Of a stretch of DNA of 42,482 bases, positions 7,988 through 15,258 are shown one piece after another. The DNA is from a virus. Both the position numbers and the translations under genes were made by a program. The DNA lies in the IMG/VR virus record IMGVR_UViG_3300031715_000012, positions 1 through 42,482 of that record; one strand, written 5' to 3'. Within the stretch, counting starts at the first letter, position 1, and every line of letters begins with the position of its first letter. The notes below the pieces were generated by a model. That model searched no databases. It was not told the DNA's origin and saw only the letters and a program-made list of their open reading frames with translations.

Positions 7988-8881
7988 TTAGCCGCGGGTG
8001 GCGGCCTTGATTTGAATCTTCCAGCGATAGAGCAGGCGCATCAGAGTGGGCGACTCGGCGATCGAGCCGCTGAACGAAGTCTCGCGGTTGTAGTAGCCGT
8101 CGGAGATCAGTAGCCGCATGGCCTGGCGTAGCGTGGCCGGCACGGCTTTGCCGTTCGCGCCATAGCCCGCGATGAAGTGGATCTGCGCCGCGTTCGGAAC
8201 ATAGAGCACCGGCGGCCAGGTCTGGCCGGGCAGCGGAAAGATGCGCGGCGGCACCGAGTCGTAGTCGTAGACGAAATCGCCGGAGTCGGGTACCGGCCCC
8301 ATGCACGTCCAGGTCAGGCTGCCATCGGAAACGGTGTTACCAGAGATGACGGGCCAGGTGGGCTGCGTGGTGCCCGACATCGATGTCGAATCCTCATCGC
8401 CCTGGGCGACGGCCGTCACCACCTGCAGGTTGCCGTTCGGATCCTCGATCTGGTCGGTGAGGTTGTACTCGTTGAGCGGCTGCCAGTTGAACAGTGCCGG
8501 GTAGAGCGCCTGGATCTCGCCGGTGACGCTGTCGCTGTAGGTGATTTTGGTGATCGACTGCAGCGGCGCGCGCAGCAGTTTGATCATCTGGGAATAGTTC
8601 CACAGCGTGGTGGAGTACCGCGGCAGCGAATAGTAGCTGGGCGGGTAGGCCATCTGCGACATGACCGTGTCGACGAAGTAAGGAAAGGCATCGAGCGATT
8701 GCCGGTATCCCTTGTTCACCAGCGAGCGGCCGGTGAAGCCCTCGACGTATTCGCGCGCCGACTGGATCAGCTCCTGGATGAAGGCGTCGTCGTTCGACAC
8801 GTTCACCTTGAGATAGTTCTTCACGTCGGCGAGCGCGAGCGGCTCAGCGACCGGGGCGACTTCTTCGACGATGTAGGACAT
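7988..8881 (-). CDS. Head-tail connector protein (gp6/phiE125 gp8-like)
   Basis: 297 residues. The N-terminus (PLALADVKNYLKV, DDAFIQELIQSAREYVEGFTGR) and the C-terminus (PATLRQAMRLLISDGYYNRE) are the typical ends of the HK97 gp6-type connector that forms a ring beneath the portal. The family is usually near 100-200 residues; here an extra ~80-residue region lies at about 120-200. It contains SGTTQPTWPVISGNTV and DGSLTWTCMG, resembling a module also present in the central tail hub of this phage. It is a plausible surface-exposed insertion. Confidence 0.8.
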   Translation of the reverse strand: MSYIVEEVAPVAEPLALADVKNYLKVNVSNDDAFIQELIQSAREYVEGFTGRSLVNKGYRQSLDAFPYFVDTVMSQMAYPPSYYSLPRYSTTLWNYSQMIKLLRAPLQSITKITYSDSVTGEIQALYPALFNWQPLNEYNLTDQIEDPNGNLQVVTAVAQGDEDSTSMSGTTQPTWPVISGNTVSDGSLTWTCMGPVPDSGDFVYDYDSVPPRIFPLPGQTWPPVLYVPNAAQIHFIAGYGANGKAVPATLRQAMRLLISDGYYNRETSFSGSIAESPTLMRLLYRWKIQIKAATRG

Positions 8882-8915
8882 TGGAAAGGCGGCTTCGGGC
8901 TTCGGCTATCGGGCT

Positions 8916-9155
8916 TCAGCCGGCGCGCTTGCGCGAGAACATCGGCTTGCGCGATGGCGGCCCGACTGCCATCGATTCGATTCCGGCGGCGGCGGCTTTT
9001 CCGATGGGACCGGCATCGTCCACCAGTTCGCGCGGAAGTTTGATTGCCGGCTTCACTTCTTCGGCCGTGCCGCCGTTGATCATGGCTCGGGCGACGGCTG
9101 GGACCATGTCGGTGACCTGGCCGGTGGCGCGGATGCGAATTTTGATCATCCTCAT
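8916..9155 (-). CDS. Small head-module protein of unknown function
   Basis: 79 residues, basic N-terminus (MRMIKIRIRATGQVTDMVP) and a Lys/Arg C-terminus. Its ATG overlaps the stop of the previous gene (ATGA), so it is translationally coupled. Small proteins of this type between the capsid and connector genes are common in HK97-like phages and are often virion accessory proteins. Nothing more specific can be said. The 34 bp after it carry a repeated ggcttcggg-type heptamer sequence. Confidence 0.6.
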   Translation of the reverse strand: MRMIKIRIRATGQVTDMVPAVARAMINGGTAEEVKPAIKLPRELVDDAGPIGKAAAAGIESMAVGPPSRKPMFSRKRAG

Positions 9156-9400
9156 AGCGGGAACATCCTTTCGAACTCGGCGGCGAGCTCCTCTTCGGTG
9201 AGGGCAAAGGCCAGCTTGAACTGGCGATCGTCCTCGGGGCTACAGCGCCGTTTCCTGCGCGTGCCGGGCGGCTGGGCTGGCACGGGCGCGGCCGGACGAT
9301 AGAACTTTCCGCCCTCGGTCGGCGACAGCACCGCCTGGGCCACCTTCTGGCCGCCGCCCGCTTGCTTGACCGCCCGTAAGTGGTAGGAACGGTTGAACAT
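9152..9400 (-). CDS. Small basic head-module protein of unknown function
   Basis: 82 residues (MFNRSYHLRAVKQAGGGQ), Pro/Arg-rich in the middle and with an acidic, helical end (LTEEELAAEFERMFPL). It is unrecognised. It lies between the decoration-like gene and the connector, and a perfect 9-bp-arm inverted repeat ends 10 nt before its start codon. It is coupled to the next gene by ATGA. Confidence 0.5.
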   Translation of the reverse strand: MFNRSYHLRAVKQAGGGQKVAQAVLSPTEGGKFYRPAAPVPAQPPGTRRKRRCSPEDDRQFKLAFALTEEELAAEFERMFPL

Positions 9401-9410
9401 CGGACTAGCC

Positions 9411-9429
9411 CGTCAATTTGAAATTGACG
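9411..9429. repeat. Perfect 19-bp inverted repeat
   Basis: CGTCAATTTgAAATTGACG has 9-bp arms around one central base and is AT-rich in a GC-rich genome. It lies 10 nt upstream of the minus-strand ATG at 9400, in the 150-bp gap after the decoration-like gene. It could be a protein-binding operator or an RNA hairpin that terminates or processes the capsid transcript; no U-run follows, so a simple terminator is less likely. Confidence 0.8.
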
Positions 9430-9550
9430 AATTTACAGGGGCGGCGCCGCTCCCCGGATGCGCGGGAAAGCGAGGGGGTTTGGTCAGCCGCCCCTGCAGC
9501 CAGGCGCTGGGAGAGAGGCTCTAAGGCGATCTCCCCCGGCTGGCAAACAG

Positions 9551-10108
9551 CTAGCTGATGGTAACGCCGGACTGCTGCACCGGGATCCACTTGCCGTTCC
9601 GGGCCACCAGGGTGACGAAGCTTCCCTGTGTGCCGTTGAACGTGATCAGGTGGTGCGCCGGTGTGATCGAGTTCGCCGGCGCGGTCACGGTATGGGCGTG
9701 GCCGCTGTTGTCGACGATCGTGATCTCGAGGCCGTCGTTGCCGCCGGCCGATGGAGCGCCAGCCACCGGACCCGCCAGCGTAGTAGCATCCACGCCCGCG
9801 GTTTCGATGAAGCTGGTGCCGCAGATCGGCACGCTGGTGGTAGCCGACAGGCCAGGCGGCAGATTGAGCGAGCCCCCGCCACCGGTGATGACGTCAGTGG
9901 TGCCGGTGAGCACTTCGAACTGGAAGGGCAGGTTGCTGCTCTGCCCCACGACGGTGTCGTAGTCCGGAGAGCCGGCGCTGACCATGGGGCCGGGAGTTTG
10001 TGCGGTGATGAAGGTGCCGAGGGCACCGAGAGCGGCGAGCGCAGCCAGAACTTTCAGGACCGCGGCGCCGTGAAAGAACAGCAGGCAAACTAAAAGAATC
10101 GGGTTCAT
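9551..10108 (-). CDS. Head decoration-like protein with hydrophobic N-terminus
   Basis: 185 residues directly after the major capsid gene, the usual place of decoration proteins. Residues 1-36 (MNPILLVCLLFFHGAAVLKV then LAALAALGALGTFITA) form a signal peptide or membrane anchor. The remainder is a beta-rich domain containing DGLEITIVDNSGHAHTVTAP and an ARNGKWIPVQ end, a pattern common in phage surface proteins. GGAGA lies 6 nt before the ATG, so the hydrophobic start is real. Role inferred: capsid decoration or surface protein. Confidence 0.65.
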   Translation of the reverse strand: MNPILLVCLLFFHGAAVLKVLAALAALGALGTFITAQTPGPMVSAGSPDYDTVVGQSSNLPFQFEVLTGTTDVITGGGGSLNLPPGLSATTSVPICGTSFIETAGVDATTLAGPVAGAPSAGGNDGLEITIVDNSGHAHTVTAPANSITPAHHLITFNGTQGSFVTLVARNGKWIPVQQSGVTIS

Positions 10109-10197
10109 CGTTTTTCTCCAGTTTCTAAATTTGTTGGGGCCACCAGATCAGCCGCCAGCGGCAGGTTCGCGCGCTGGCGGCCAAAGCTGGGCGGTTA

Positions 10198-11796
10198 CTA
10201 GCTGGCTGCCTGCTGCAGGTAGCAGATGGGGTGCGTGCCGGCGTCGAGCAGCTGGCCGTCGGCGCGGCTGAAGCCGATGAGAGCCAGCTGGCCGTAATCG
10301 GCAAAGCGCTCGCGCAGGGTGATGATGCCGAGCTCTTTCACCCGGCGAATCACGTACTTGTCGAGCTGCCCGTACAGCACCGTGTTCTGGTTGGCGGCGG
10401 CGACGGCGGGCACCGGCGTCATGTCATTGTTGATGTAGAACGGATAGTCGTTCAGACGATCCGGCTCTCCGGAGGCCATGCTGGGCTTCCACAGCGGGCG
10501 CCCGTACTTGTCGAGCAGCACCTTGATGCGGCGCAGCGTCTGATCGTGGAACATGTACGCGGCCCCGCGGCGATACAGTGGATCGACGGTGTGCTCGAGG
10601 TTGTCGATATCCTGCGAGCCGATGGAGGTGCCGCCGGTTTCAGCGCCGCCGTCGTTGGTGGCGGCTCCGCTCGCGATCAGCGGGATGCCGTAGCCGTTAT
10701 TAGCGCCAGCCCAGGCCGTGGCCGAAGGCGCGCCGCAAGCGGCGATGACCGCGGTCACGATTCCGTTGGGCGCGTTGGTGCCGGTGCCGATGGTGAATTG
10801 CTGGTTGTAGATGCGGCCGATGCGGATGGCGAGCTTCTTTTTGAGATAGCTTTCCATGTCGAAGGCCGAATCCTGCATCAGTTCGAGGGACAGCTTCACC
10901 ATCTTTGAGCTGAACTTCCAGGCGCCGAACAGCACCTGGCCGAGGCTCACGTCTTTGTCCGAGACCTGCTGGCCTTCCCCGACGAGCTCACCCATGATGG
11001 TGGTGTCGTTGTCGGTGGGGTACGGCAGGGGCTGGCCGGTGGCCGTGTCCATGATCTCGGCGACGAGCAGCATGGGGCCGTAGTACTTCAGGGCCTCTTC
11101 GACGTCGTACACGAAGCCTTTGGGCACGAAGTAGCCGCCGAGCGAGAGCGTGCCGATGCCCATGTCGCGCTTTTCCTTGTCGCCGATCTCGGGGCCGCCG
11201 AGCAGGAAGCCGCGGAAGTCTTCGTGCCGACCGAAGACGATCTCGCGATCTTCGTTTTGGGCACGCGCGGGATCGCCGGTGGCGACGGCGCACATGTAGC
11301 GTTTGAAGGATTCGAAGAAGCGCCGGTTCAGGCTCTCGACGGTTTGCCGCACGTCGCTGTGCACGTGATCGAGCGCGAGGTTCTTGAATTGGAGCTGGCC
11401 TCCGCGCTTCGTCACCTGCACGCCATGGCGCCGCAGAGCAGCGTCATAGATCTGGATGTGCGTGGCGCGATCGGTGCCGGGGCGCCGGCTGGGATCGTCC
11501 TGGGGCAGCGTTCCGGAGTTGCCCAGTTCGCGGCTCAGGTTGCCGAGGCGCACTTCGCGCTCGTTGTCGGCAATGATTTCGTCGCGCTCGACGATCAGCG
11601 CGCAGATGGTATCTTTCGCGGGTTTGTCAACGGTGAAGCCTTCGCCGCCGAAATCCATCTTGTCGAATGCGGTGCGGGCCTCCTTCACTTGCTGCGGGGT
11701 GGAGTTTTTGTCGGCGATCTTGGTGCGGAACTCCTGGGCCTGCTGGTTCAGCTGCAGGAGCTGCTGGCGGATCGCGCTCAGTCGGGATTGAGACAT
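10198..11796 (-). CDS. Major capsid protein, HK97 fold
   Basis: 532 residues. An N-terminal ~110-residue, charged, helical region (LSAIRQQLLQLNQQAQEF) is a delta/scaffolding domain of the kind removed by the protease. The mature part has the family pattern: GTLSLGGYFVPKGF, LVAEIMDTATGQPLPYPT, FGAWKFSSKMVKLSLELM, LAIRIGRIYNQQFTIGTGTN and GAAYMFHDQTLRRIKVLLD, then a YGQLDKYVIRRV strand. The length exceeds HK97 gp5 (385) because of the long N-terminal region and a central ~150-residue stretch with Gly/Asn loops. GAGGAC lies 8 nt before the ATG. Confidence 0.93.
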   Translation of the reverse strand: MSQSRLSAIRQQLLQLNQQAQEFRTKIADKNSTPQQVKEARTAFDKMDFGGEGFTVDKPAKDTICALIVERDEIIADNEREVRLGNLSRELGNSGTLPQDDPSRRPGTDRATHIQIYDAALRRHGVQVTKRGGQLQFKNLALDHVHSDVRQTVESLNRRFFESFKRYMCAVATGDPARAQNEDREIVFGRHEDFRGFLLGGPEIGDKEKRDMGIGTLSLGGYFVPKGFVYDVEEALKYYGPMLLVAEIMDTATGQPLPYPTDNDTTIMGELVGEGQQVSDKDVSLGQVLFGAWKFSSKMVKLSLELMQDSAFDMESYLKKKLAIRIGRIYNQQFTIGTGTNAPNGIVTAVIAACGAPSATAWAGANNGYGIPLIASGAATNDGGAETGGTSIGSQDIDNLEHTVDPLYRRGAAYMFHDQTLRRIKVLLDKYGRPLWKPSMASGEPDRLNDYPFYINNDMTPVPAVAAANQNTVLYGQLDKYVIRRVKELGIITLRERFADYGQLALIGFSRADGQLLDAGTHPICYLQQAAS

Positions 11797-11934
11797 CGGA
11801 TTTGTCCTCGTGTTGAAATTCGCGCCCTGCCCACCGCTCCGCGGCGGGGTCGCACGTTTTCAGAAGGCCGCGCTTCGGCCACTACGCCGCGCCGCATCCG
11901 GCACGCCGCCTTCCGGGTGGATCTCGAAAAGTTG

Positions 11935-13140
11935 TTAGCGGACCGCGCGCAGGCGGTCTTCGATGTGGGCCAGCGCGGCGCCGCGGTCGTCATCGGCGCT
12001 CGAGCCTTCGTGATTGCAGCCTTCGTCGTCGCAATCGGGCTCGCTGCAGTTCTCGCAGTCGCCCACCAGGCATTCGGGGCAGTCGCACTCGCAGTTCTCG
12101 CCGCCGCCGATCGTGGCTCTTTGCTCGGCCGTCAGGTTGAAGCTCTTCGACTCCTGGTCGCTCACCGTGATGCCATACTTTTTGCAGAGCCGCACCAGGC
12201 GCTTCCACACGCCGGCCTTTTTGTCGGCCGGCACGTTCTGAGTCTGGTTGAAACGCGCGAGCGCGTTGCGCAGGTGTGACTTGGTTTTCGCGTCGGTCGA
12301 GAACTTCCAGGGCAGCGACCAGGTCGAGGTCTTCTGCGCGTCGCCCACGTAGAGGAACGACGACGCCGGCAGATCTTCGCCGTCGACTCGCTTGGTGAGT
12401 TTGCCGTCGCGCTGAGCGGACCGCTCGGACCGGGTGGCGCTGTGATCGCAGAGGCTCTGGTCGCCGCAGCGCGCCATGTGCATCTCGCATTCGTCGCACT
12501 CGGCCGACTTGCAGGCGCGGCAGCCGCAGCGGCAGGCCTGGTCGTCACCCTGCGAATCGGAAGATCGCAGCTGAGGCACCAGGTCGGTCACGCTGGCCGG
12601 CACGCCGCCGGGGAACATGGCCATGCGCATCTCCATGGCGCGGGCGTTCACGTCGGTGCCGGCATAGGCGGGGTAGGTGACCGGGCTGGCATCGAACAGG
12701 TCGACGTCTTCGATCACGCGCGTGCGGGTGGTTTTGCCGTTGTCCTCTTCCTCGGTGACGGTTTGCTTCGTAACCGTGAAAGCAAAGCTGGCCCCGGTGA
12801 CGTCACCGCGCTTCACCAGCGTCACGACGTCGCGGCCGAGTTGCGTGTCGGGCGGCGTGCAGTCGAAATAAAGCCCGGCGTCATCCTGCTTCAGCTTCAT
12901 GGTGCCGGCGGTGGTGCGGCCGAGCAGCTGGTTGGGATCGTGATTGAAGAGGCAGCGGACGTCCTGCTTTTCCTGCAGGGCGCGGGAGAAGGCGCCGGGC
13001 TTCACCTTCTCGACGACGCGGTAGCTCGAGCTATCCCAGAGCACATACTCTTCGTTGAACACGGCGGCATGGCCCGTGATGTGGCCATCGCCGTCGGCGC
13101 GGATCTCGGCAGCCTTCAGGAATCGGCGTTCGATCGTCAT
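11935..13140 (-). CDS. Prohead protease (S78-like) fused to Cys-rich segments and a DUF6582-like domain
   Basis: 401 residues from ATG 13140, which overlaps the portal stop (ATGA). Residues 1-180 are an S78 prohead protease: GHAAVFNEEY, LFNHDPNQLLGRT with the catalytic-type His, and VTGASFAFTV with the Ser. Then follow a Cys cluster (CRCGCRACKSAECDEC, residues ~213-228), a domain with KRVDGEDLPASSFLYVGD and LARFNQTQNVPADKKAGVWK that resembles DUF6582, and a second Cys/acid cluster at the end (NCECDCPECLVGDCENC). Typical proteases of this family are near 200-250 residues. The Cys clusters suggest metal binding. It matures the capsid by removing the delta domain. Confidence 0.88.
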   Translation of the reverse strand: MTIERRFLKAAEIRADGDGHITGHAAVFNEEYVLWDSSSYRVVEKVKPGAFSRALQEKQDVRCLFNHDPNQLLGRTTAGTMKLKQDDAGLYFDCTPPDTQLGRDVVTLVKRGDVTGASFAFTVTKQTVTEEEDNGKTTRTRVIEDVDLFDASPVTYPAYAGTDVNARAMEMRMAMFPGGVPASVTDLVPQLRSSDSQGDDQACRCGCRACKSAECDECEMHMARCGDQSLCDHSATRSERSAQRDGKLTKRVDGEDLPASSFLYVGDAQKTSTWSLPWKFSTDAKTKSHLRNALARFNQTQNVPADKKAGVWKRLVRLCKKYGITVSDQESKSFNLTAEQRATIGGGENCECDCPECLVGDCENCSEPDCDDEGCNHEGSSADDDRGAALAHIEDRLRAVR

Positions 13141-14957
13141 GGTGCGATCACCTCGGTTTCTTGTTTTGCCGCGGCTGTGGCCGCGTTGCGCCAGGCCTCG
13201 ACGGCCAGGGCGCGGACCGCGCGCAGCAGTTCCTTCTGCGCGATCGAGTCGGCGTTGCCATTGGCTTGCGCCCATTTCTCGTTGCGGGCGCGGTGCAGCA
13301 TGGTTTCGAGATAGCCGGCGAGGAAGCTCGAGCTGGAGAGCGCGTCAGGGCTCAGGTCGGCCGGGAACATCTGGGCCGCATAGTGCTCGAGCTCCTCGCC
13401 GATCGAGACCAACACGGGCAGGAAAACCTGCCGGAAGGCCGCGAGATCAAGGTTGGAACGGGCTGAGATGCGCCCAAAAGCATCACGGAAGAGCCGCGAA
13501 TAGACGCGCGAAACGCGCTGAACCAGCAGGCGGCTGCGGTTGCCGTTACCTTTGCCCTTGGAAGGTTTCGTGTCTGGCTCCTCACCTTCGTCATCCTGGT
13601 TGGCCTCGGGCTCACCACCGGGGCCGGGCAGTGCCGGCGTCTCGTAGAGCTGGTCGACTGGGGCCATGTTGATTTGCATCCAGGTGGCGTCGGCGCCGGC
13701 ATCGCTAAGAGGGTTGTCATTGAGCCGGGCGCGCGCGTCGTTCGGCGCCCACACGCCCCACTGCACCATGGCCTGGATGAACGTGCGCAGGTCCGCGGCC
13801 GCAGGCGTGACCAGGGGCCAGGTATCGAACATCACGGCGAACTTCTTGCCGGCGTTGCGGCCGATGGTGGGCCGCGGGAAGAGCTTGCGATCCATTTCCT
13901 GCTGCCAGCAGATCAGGTCGGGCCGCAGCGAGAATGTGAGGAACTCCTGCCCGATCTGCTCGACGTTGGCGGCGCGGATCTTCTCGGTCGAGCCCACCAT
14001 GTGCGGTGGGACGTTCCCCATCACCCGGCAGCACTCGGCGATCTGGAAATTGCGCGACTCGATGAACTGGCCTTCGTCGGGCTTGGTGGAAGTGGCGACG
14101 TAGTCTTCGCCGCCCTGCAAGACCAGCGGCCGCTGCTGGTTCTCACCGCCCCAGGCTTCCTGCACCTCGCGGGTGAACGCCTGGAAATCTTCAGGAGTGA
14201 GGTTCCCGGGGATCTTGAAAATGCCGTAGCCGAGGGCGCCGTTGCCGAAGAACTTGCCACCGAACTTTTCCGTGGCCAGCGCCAGGCCGACGGCGTTGCG
14301 CGCGAGCTGGATGACGTCTTGCCCGACGCGGCCGTCGAGCGCCAGGCCGGGCAGGCTGATCATGTCGGCCGGCAGGATGGCGCGCTCGCTGGTGTAGCTC
14401 TCGTTGACCGACTCCTCGACGTCCATCGCGGCCGTTTCCATGCCTTCGGTGGTGGCGTAGAACATCTCGCCGGCGCGGATGATTTCACCGCGGATCAGCA
14501 TGGGCTCGCGGGCGCGGCGCACTTTGGTGCGAGCCGGGTTGCGGGGCCAGAGGGCGACGACGCGATCGCCGCCATCGCGCTGCAGCTCGATGTAGCCGTT
14601 GCCCCAGAGCATGCGGTGCGCCTGCACGCACTTGCGCATGGTGAAGCTCGACATTTCGTGGTTCGGCTCTTCGTGCAGCAAATCCCAGAGGTCGTTGTCG
14701 TGATCAGTGCGGCGGTTCAGCCGGCCATCCGGGTTGATGATCTTTTCGAAGATCTTCAGCTCGAGCGCGCCGATCGCTCCTGCCTTCAGCTCGACGCAGG
14801 AATAGATCGTCGTGACCTGCAGGGCCGTCAGCTCGGAGACGCGGATGCCGCTGTCGGTGCGGCCGCCGTTGAAAATATCGAGCAGCCACTCCGCCGGGAA
14901 CGACAGCGGAGTCTGCGGATTTTCGAGCGACGAGCGGAATTCGGAGATCAGGCCCAT
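13137..14957 (-). CDS. Portal protein, HK97 family
   Basis: 606 residues. Family pattern: SELTALQVTTIYSCVELKAG near residue 42, HEEPNHEMSSFTMRK, MLWGNGYIEL, ISLPGLALDGRVGQ, FFGNGALGYGI, and NFQIAECCRVMGNVPPHMVG followed by QIGQEFLTFSLRPDL. The C-terminal ~150 residues are helical and charged (LVQRVSRVYSRLFRDAFGRI), longer than in many relatives. The portal forms the dodecameric packaging ring at one capsid vertex. It starts 7 nt after a small membrane-protein gene and overlaps the protease gene at its end. Confidence 0.93.
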   Translation of the reverse strand: MGLISEFRSSLENPQTPLSFPAEWLLDIFNGGRTDSGIRVSELTALQVTTIYSCVELKAGAIGALELKIFEKIINPDGRLNRRTDHDNDLWDLLHEEPNHEMSSFTMRKCVQAHRMLWGNGYIELQRDGGDRVVALWPRNPARTKVRRAREPMLIRGEIIRAGEMFYATTEGMETAAMDVEESVNESYTSERAILPADMISLPGLALDGRVGQDVIQLARNAVGLALATEKFGGKFFGNGALGYGIFKIPGNLTPEDFQAFTREVQEAWGGENQQRPLVLQGGEDYVATSTKPDEGQFIESRNFQIAECCRVMGNVPPHMVGSTEKIRAANVEQIGQEFLTFSLRPDLICWQQEMDRKLFPRPTIGRNAGKKFAVMFDTWPLVTPAAADLRTFIQAMVQWGVWAPNDARARLNDNPLSDAGADATWMQINMAPVDQLYETPALPGPGGEPEANQDDEGEEPDTKPSKGKGNGNRSRLLVQRVSRVYSRLFRDAFGRISARSNLDLAAFRQVFLPVLVSIGEELEHYAAQMFPADLSPDALSSSSFLAGYLETMLHRARNEKWAQANGNADSIAQKELLRAVRALAVEAWRNAATAAAKQETEVIAP

Positions 14958-14963
14958 CTTGGT

Positions 14964-15227
14964 TTAACGACGTCCTTGCGGCGAGTGCGGGGCGCGCAGC
15001 CCGCGGATGAATCCGGTGGCGAGCTCGAGCCCGGGCAAGATCAGGCAGAACACGCCGACCGCGATCGGCGCCAGGTAGATCCGGATCAGCCCCAGGCCTG
15101 CGGCGACCAGGACCGCGCCGGCGATGTACAGCGTGTCGGATCGGCGCGCGGCTCGCTCGCGCTTCTTAAGAAGCTCGGTTTCGTGCTGCTGCCGGTTGCT
15201 TCCGATCGGGATGGGCTGCGAGCTCAG
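14964..15227 (-). CDS. Small membrane protein between terminase and portal, non-ATG start
   Basis: An open frame bounded by a TAA at its upstream end and TAA at 14966-14964. It encodes about 87 residues with a charged N-terminal stretch (ETELLKKRERAARRSDT) followed by two hydrophobic segments (LYIAGAVLVAAGLGLI and IAVGVFCLILPGLE). No ATG, GTG or TTG occurs before the coding-like part. A CTG at 15227 overlaps the TGA of a 12-codon ORF (15262-15224) as CTGA. It could be a CTG start coupled to that ORF, a -1 slip on its final CCC, or a sequence error. Small membrane proteins at this place occur in other phages. Confidence 0.5.
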   Translation of the reverse strand: MSSQPIPIGSNRQQHETELLKKRERAARRSDTLYIAGAVLVAAGLGLIRIYLAPIAVGVFCLILPGLELATGFIRGLRAPHSPQGRR

Positions 15228-15258
15228 GGCTGTACCTCTGGACTCATATACCGGGAAG

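Noticed and set aside
9405-9590. Minus-strand 61-codon ORF
   Set aside because: It overlaps the palindrome and the end of the decoration-like gene, and has no start signal.
11224-12279. Plus-strand 351-codon ORF
   Set aside because: Shadow of the capsid and protease genes; it also crosses their intergenic gap without any start signal.
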